Assembly: GCA_026008535.1 (NCBI GenBank)
Contig: BRKX01000002.1
Span: 74,669,380 to 74,733,379, forward strand
DNA length: 64,000 nucleotides
Direction of reading: 5' to 3'
DNA from: Perilla frutescens
Lineage: Eukaryota; Streptophyta; Magnoliopsida; Lamiales; Lamiaceae
Both the position numbers and the translations under genes were made by a program. The notes beneath the pieces were generated by a model that saw only the letters and a program-made list of their open reading frames with translations, was not told the origin of the DNA and made no database searches. Positions 57,976 through 64,000 of the stretch are shown here, piece by piece; the stretch's first letter is position 1; each line of letters opens with the position of its first letter.

Positions 57976-58338
57976 GGGCTCGTTTGCTAGACAGTATGGT
58001 ATAAGATTGAATATATTTGACATGGAATGCATTATATCGTATAAGATATCAATATTATATTTATTTTGTTGTATTAATAATATATAATTTGCTTAGATGT
58101 ATTAGATTCTATATAAAATTTGAATTCTTAAAATATCATTTAACTAATTACCATACATTGTGTGAATATTCTACAATGAGATTTTTTATTAATATATGCA
58201 AAGTTATTTTAATCTGTAATTTTTAATAATTATGTCTGATATTATATATCTCACTTACAAGATGTGATATGTTATATCATACAAATTAAGAAATATAATA
58301 TTAAGATATCATAAATATCTATCACGCCCTTACACTAC
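57976..58338. mobile_element. Tourist/Harbinger-like MITE (second copy)
   Basis: Begins GGGCTCGTTTGCTAG and is homologous to 25997-26708 minus the nested Stowaway. The right end is incomplete: it reaches the TATCACGCCCTTACACTACC region, and the terminal TAGCAAAC is missing. Confidence 0.65.
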
Positions 58339-58638
58339 CTTCGTATATTATCTTATCTGTCACTCTAATTTTTTCACAAATGTAATTTGTCTTACTCTTT
58401 AATTTGTGTTTGCAGACTATTGGAGGAGACACCATCAAATAAAGCATTTGCGGGTAACTCCCGTCGCCAAATGAAAAAATAAATAAATAAATAAAACCAG
58501 TAATTAGTTTGTATTTTGATGGGCTATTGAACTTCTGTGATGAGCCCAGTGAAATATGAAACAGTCCGGTGAGAAATTTAGCAGCGAGCTTCAATAACTA
58601 AAATGGATGGCTGCTTCCCATGAAGTTGTTGTGTTTCT

Positions 58639-61295
58639 ATGTTTTCCTTCAACGTTTCTCGTCAATTACTCAACAAGATTTCCCCTTTCTTCAATCCAGT
58701 GATCGCTAGGGCTTTTACCTCCCACAAAATTATTCAGCAGAGAAAACCCACAAAAATAATCCCTAGAAAATTCAAGAAATCACCAATCAAGAAACAGAAT
58801 GCGGCGGAGCCAAAAATCTATTCAAGCCAAAGAATCACCAAAATTTACAACATTTTGAAGTATTCAACCTGGGATTCCGCTAAGGAAGAGCTGGGAAACC
58901 TCTCCATCAAATGGGATTCCTACACTGTCAACCAAGTTCTCAAGACTCACCCTCCAATGGAAAAAGCTTGGCTCTTTTTCAACTGGGCCGCCGCCAGGAA
59001 AAGTTTCAAGCACGATCAATACACCTACACCACAATGCTGGATATTTTTGGGGAGGCGGGGCGAATTTCTTCGATGATGTTCGTTTTTAATCAGATGAAG
59101 GAGAAATGGATCAAGATTGATGTTGTTACTTACACTTCGATGATGCATTGGATGTCGAATGATGGGGATGTTGATGGGGCGATTGATTTGTGGAAGGAGA
59201 TGAGGGCGAAGGGATGCCGCCCCACTGTTGTTTCGTACACTGCTTATATGAAGATTTTGTTTGATAGTAAAAGAGTGAATGAGGCTTCTGATGTGTATAG
59301 AGAGATGCTTGATTCGGGCGTGTCGCCTAATTGTCACACGTACACAGTTCTTATGGAGTATCTTGCTTCCTCTGGTGAGTGAGCTATGATCATCTGCTAA
59401 TGGAGACTTTGTTTATGTGTTTTGATTGCTGTTGGTGTTCGTTTCGTTTTAGAATCTGTTTCTCTGTATGTTAGTTTGTTGCCACATTGTAGGAGCTTTC
59501 TCATTACCATGGAATAATTATTTGATAAATTCTTCAATCTGATTAATTGTTACTTGTTAGGAAAGGGGAAAAGAGCATTAAGTGTGATTCGCCTTTCATT
59601 TGAAAACTAGTAGATGAACTGTACTTATCTATGTTATGTGTGTACCTTTGCTTAGCTAATTCCATCTGGTGACAGTGGCAAACCTTTCATCTTTGACATA
59701 ATTTATAGTAGGGGTGTTGAATGGAATGCCTTCTGAATTAGAGGTTTCCTGCAAACTACTACTGTTAAATGGAGAAGGTGCTTAGCTTAATTGGAAAATG
59801 TGGTCAAACTGATTACTGAGTTTGTCCACCAATTTTGAATGTCATGAAGCCAACTAAGAAGAACCGAATCTGGCAGGCACATTTTTTCCCTTTTCCGGGC
59901 AGTTCTTTCACTAATCCTTTTTCAGGAGTTGTTCCAGCTCTTTTCTTGAACTCTGTCATCTTGCATTTCACTTTCTTTAAGGCAGATTGTTGTCTATTTA
60001 AAACTACACATAGGTATAGAACTGCACTCTGTTGTTTCTCTTGGTTTGGTGAAACCATGTTTGTGAGAAGTCTAGAAGGTGTAGAATCTCATAATTATAG
60101 AAAACATTATCTGTAATCTTTACATGCATTTTCTGATCAGAATACCACCCTTGTGACTTTTTTATGGCTTACAGGAATTCATATTACGATATGGTTTGAC
60201 ATCATTGCATAAAAATGTTGGATTTCCAGTAGTTTCATTATGTAGTGAGCTATTCAAATGTGTTCTTTTCCATTGATCTCAGGAAATTTTTCTGAAGCCT
60301 TGGAGATATTTAACAAAATGCAAGATGCTGGTGTGCAGCCTGATAAAGCTACATGCAACATTTTAATCGAAATTTGTTGCAGAACTGGGGAAATATGGGC
60401 AATGGTGAAAATTCTTGAATACATGAAGGAGAATTTCCTTGTCCTGCGACATCCTGTTTATCAGAAAGCACTTGAAACTTTTAAAATTTCCGGGGAGAGT
60501 GACACTCTTCTGAGGCAAGTTAATCGGCACTTCTCTGCAGATTACTCCAGCGAGGTCACTGGTGAAGATGATGGAGTTTTGCAGGATAGTGAATTTGACG
60601 TGGAGAATGGCCTTGTATTGAACTTCATGAATAAGCAGAATCTTGTTGCTGTTGACTCTTTGCTGACTGACATGGTGGACAAGGGTGTTCAATTAGACTC
60701 TAAGGTGATCTCAAAAATCATTGAGGTAAACGTAGCTCGTCAAAGGCAAAACGGTGCTTTATTGGCATATGATTACAGTGTGAAGTTGGCCATAAATATT
60801 GAAAGAAGTGCTTATCTTGCCTTGATAGGCTTATCAATTAGAGTAAATTCATTCCATAAAGTGGCGGAGATAGTTGAGAAAATGGTGAAGCAAGGTCTTT
60901 CCCTTGGCACACACTTGAATGCTCTCTTAATATATCGTATTGGCTGTGGAAGAGAAGCCGCTTCTGCTGCAAGAGTGTTTGATTTGTTACCGGACAATGA
61001 GAAGAGTAGTGCCGAATACACAGCTCTAATTGGTGCTTACTTCTCTTCCGGGAATGCTAGCAAGGGGCTCGAAACATTCCAAATTATGAAAAGCAAGGGT
61101 GTTAACGCTGCCTTGGGAACCTATTGTGTCTTGGTAGCGGGTCTTGAAAAATGTGGTAAAGCTCGTGAACTAGAGTACTACAGGAAAGAGAAGAAGAGCC
61201 TGCAAATGGAAAGGTCCTCCGGAAATATCTCAATGGAGGAAACCATTTGTAATCTTCTGTTTGCTGGGGATTTTATCACCCGTCGTGCTAGATGA
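58639..61295 (+). CDS. Pentatricopeptide repeat protein (At2g01390-like)
   Basis: Two exons (58639-59374 and 60283-61295) are joined across a 908-bp intron with CCTCTG|GTGAGT and GATCTCAG|GA. The frame is restored as LASSG-NFSEALEIFNKM, giving 582 aa. It is a P-class PPR protein, a sequence-specific organellar RNA-binding family. The first 55 residues lack acidic residues and are rich in Arg, Lys and Ser (MFSFNVSRQLLNKIS), a likely mitochondrial or plastid targeting peptide. The motif WDSYTVNQVLKTHPPMEKAW precedes repeats at about 126-160 (QYTYTTMLDIFGEAGRI), 161-195, 196-230, 231-265 and 266-300 (DKATCNILIEICCRTGEI). Degenerate repeats follow to the C-terminus (TYCVLVAGLEKCGKARELEY). Order and length resemble Arabidopsis At2g01390, from memory. 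No disabling change is seen, in contrast to the two PPR relics at 42.8-46.2 kb. Confidence 0.9.
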
Positions 61296-61539
61296 TGACA
61301 CAGTTTTATATCATCAGATTGGGGCGAGCTGTTTTGGTTGTGCAATTCGTGCTCAGTGATCCGAAACAAGACTGCTCCGTTCGTTCTAGCAAGGCATGTT
61401 GCTCATACATTTTGTAAAAGTTAGGTGTGTTATGCCATGATATTTTCATCAAATGTTAATGTCCATCTCAATATTTGATTAGATTTGATGCTGAGATGCT
61501 TTTGTACCATGTATGATTTAAGGTACATATTGTAGGGGG

Positions 61540-61595
<56 letters not shown>

Positions 61596-64000
61596 TGGAC
61601 CACAGCTCTTGAATCTTGCATTGATCACCACTTTCCCAGAATATATGCGTTGCAACGCTGAGGCTGAGGTTCTCCATCAATTTCTGGCATAAATTAAATT
61701 CCATCAAATTCCAGTCCTGTCCCAAAAAGGCATAAATAATGAACCAATCCAGATATCTACTATTCCAGTTCTGCAATTATGCAGGAATTTATTCGCACAC
61801 GGGGTTCAACTCGATTTTAAGAATACCTTAGATGATAGATCCCCGACGAGGTTAATAATACTCAAGTGGTGAACCTCAATCCCATTGTGTAGAAGGGAGA
61901 GATCTCGAGTTCAGATAATATTAATTATGGGATTTGCCCGAACTCGAGATACATCCTTATAAAAGGATCAAATGAAGTTGACTGAATTTAAATCAATGGT
62001 GGATGTAAAACAAGAAAAAAAGTAAAAGTTTACTTGTCATCCTAAAATAATAAATCCGCCTCATCCTAAGCGAATTTTGTGTCCATGGATAATGTAGAAA
62101 AGATGTAAAACACAAATTTAAGAATAAAATTATGAAACCTACGATTATGAGTGGACTCCAAGCCCTTCAATCGAAATTTTTATTCCCCTATCTTGATATT
62201 CCAATAAAAACATGACTTATATATAATTGGATAAGAGAAAAATTGAATAACTTCAACCCACAAATTAATAGAGGTGGAAATGCGTCAAGCTATTAGACAT
62301 TCGACAAGGGTTTATAGTCTCACGACTCTCAAATGCACCGGGCTTAACTTAAGCCTTCGAGATAAGCACGTGAATCTCCTAATAGATCGGCCTATTGATT
62401 ATAACAGTATAATATATATTTATATGGTTTAATTACAAAAATATGAATTAATTTCGACACAATTTGTAATTCGGACATGAAATTGTAAAGAGATGAGTAG
62501 AATATATAATTAATAAATTAATAAAAGTAGAAGATAGAAAGAATATAAGATATATAGGTCATGGCCATCTTGACACGCGCACAACCATTTTTCACGTTTT
62601 TGTCGCTATACTTCAAAAAATGATTGAGTAATATTATCAAAGATATTTGGTTTACTTTCCGGTTTGGATTTCTATTTCTTGTGACATCTAAATACTATGA
62701 TCTATATGTGATGTGATATTGTTGTAGCTCATATATCAAATGTGTTGAAAATAATCAATAGTCGCACCGTCACATCGATCAATAATCAACATACTAACTC
62801 GATTGTCAAATTAAGAACGTATTAATGGTCATTACCCTCATTTTACTATAATCACAATCAAAATTAAATATTCATAAAGTGGGTGTGTGTTCATAATTAA
62901 TTAAGAGATACTCGTGTCAGTGTGTGTGTGTGTTTTCTCTTCTTTTGGGTGAGAAAGAAATAAAGAATATCTTCCCTAGTCTATACTAAACCTTAATTAG
63001 TTTGGCTAAAAGTTTTAATATTGATTTTCCCTCTCAAAAATTAAAATCCATTTCCACAATAGTAAGGTGAGTGTACCAAGATTGAAAATTTTAGTCGAGT
63101 ATGTGTTAGTATTTTTATTATTATTTTTTCGGAAAATCGAGTTTAATAAAGTGAGTAGTCGTGTCTCATTTTTGTCCAATTTGTAGTGGCCAAAATATAT
63201 AATTTTAGATAAATTAAATAGTGTACGATTGATCTATGTTTGTAGTAGATAATTATAGTATTTTTATTTTCTCAAAACTGATTTTTAGTGAGTGAGAAAT
63301 TAATTATTAAAATTGACTACTCAAAAAATACATTTATGGAGGGGGTAAATGTGAAGCGTCACGTTAATTAAATCCCACATTGAATTAAGATGTTACTTTC
63401 ATGTGATTTTAATTGGACTATGTGATGCCATGCATGTGCAATTTTTGTGTAACATCAATTAAAATGAAACTGAAGAAGTATATATAATAAATTAATACCC
63501 CACATTATTAATATTCTCAGGCTATACTAATTAATTGCACGCGTCAATTGTGTATATGATTAATATTTAGCAGAGCACATTAAGCAATTACATTAATTAC
63601 TAAAGTAAATACAATATAAACACATACAAGATACAACGACATTGCATTACGTAAAAATTTGTTACTTTTAGCTTCCTCTTTTCTTTTATTTTTCATTATT
63701 TTATTTCGTCTTTTAGTTATCTAAATTTTATTCATCTAGGCTCTAACTTCTTTTATATTCTCTTCAAATAATTCCTATACATTTCATTTTATTTCTCTTC
63801 AATTCGTCCTTTTGCATTTATAATTAAATTATATATAAACATAAATTTCTTTTAAAACACAAGTAATTTCATATTTTTCATGCTAATGATAATTGGACAC
63901 TTCCAAATTAAAAATAGTATTATCTTTCTATTTTCCCCCACTTTTTTCTACTCGCCCCTTTTTTTCAACCTTTCCTCGAAGATAGAATAATTAAAGCCAC
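61296..64000. other. Gene-free AT-rich end of the window
   Basis: PPR gene 3'UTR, a GA microsatellite (61543-61592) and AT-rich DNA. A segment at 61840-61940 has SINE-like words (CTCAAGTGGTGAACC, GATCTCGAGTTC) but no clear tail or duplication. No gene found. Confidence 0.5.
61543..61592. repeat. (GA)n microsatellite in the PPR 3' region
   Basis: About 25 uninterrupted GA units, roughly 250 bp downstream of the PPR stop codon, probably in or just past the 3'UTR. Confidence 0.95.

Noticed and set aside
61840..61940. SINE-like words resembling box A and box B
   Set aside because: No tail, no flanking duplication and no second copy in the window to define ends.

Overview
The window is AT-rich nuclear DNA from a flowering plant. 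GT-AG introns, a plant-type tRNA promoter and long gene-free stretches packed with microsatellites and small DNA transposons all point that way. A CYCLOIDEA-type TCP gene with the C-terminal tail I associate with asterid (Lamiales-like) CYC proteins suggests a eudicot, probably Lamiales. That placement is inference.

Layout. 1-5.9 kb: AT-rich, with no convincing gene. 5.87-6.94 kb (minus): a single-exon CYC/TB1-class TCP transcription factor. 7-33 kb: a gene desert made largely of transposon pieces. These include two related hAT elements, each with a perfect 8-bp target duplication (11.7 and 19.6 kb); two Mutator-type MITEs with perfect 9-bp duplications (14.7 and 20.9 kb); a large inverted repeat (18.3/22.1 kb); a long hairpin (22.2 kb); Stowaway and Tourist-like MITEs, one nested in the other (26 kb); an AGTGACGA tandem array (26.9 kb); and tRNA-derived SINEs (25.5 and 31.4 kb). 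33.6-34.3 kb: a decayed hAT with a recognisable dimerisation region. 34.77-34.91 kb (minus): a 45-aa DVL/ROTUNDIFOLIA small-polypeptide gene, easily missed because of its size, with a dyad G-box about 1.5 kb upstream. 39.3 kb (minus): tRNA-Asp(GTC). 41.2 kb: a hAT MITE. 42.3-42.6 kb: a promoter-like stretch and a broken ORF of transposon character. 42.8-44.1 kb (minus): a PPR pseudogene with at least three in-frame stops and two frameshifts.

44.58-50.24 kb is a complete-looking Mutator-like element (MULE). It has related terminal inverted repeats of about 100 bp, a FAR1/MURA-type transposase on the minus strand (reconstructed as three exons, with one Trp-to-TGA nonsense change after the SWIM domain), tandem subterminal repeats and a fragment of a PPR gene between the same ends. 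It sits in a TA microsatellite.

51.5-61.3 kb is the gene-rich end: a UPF0496 (DUF677) membrane protein (plus), a NIN-like RWP-RK/PB1 transcription factor with four exons (minus), and an intact two-exon organellar PPR protein resembling Arabidopsis At2g01390 (plus). 61.3-64 kb is AT-rich with no gene found.

The genes are independent plant genes, not an operon, and I see no shared pathway. The main themes are developmental regulators (TCP, DVL, NLP) in a transposon-rich landscape and three PPR loci in different states: intact, pseudogene, and fragment inside a MULE. I found no clearly new multigene system. The most unusual objects are the PPR-carrying MULE, the hAT family with dense ATATCGC subterminal arrays, and the large palindromic structure at 18-22 kb.
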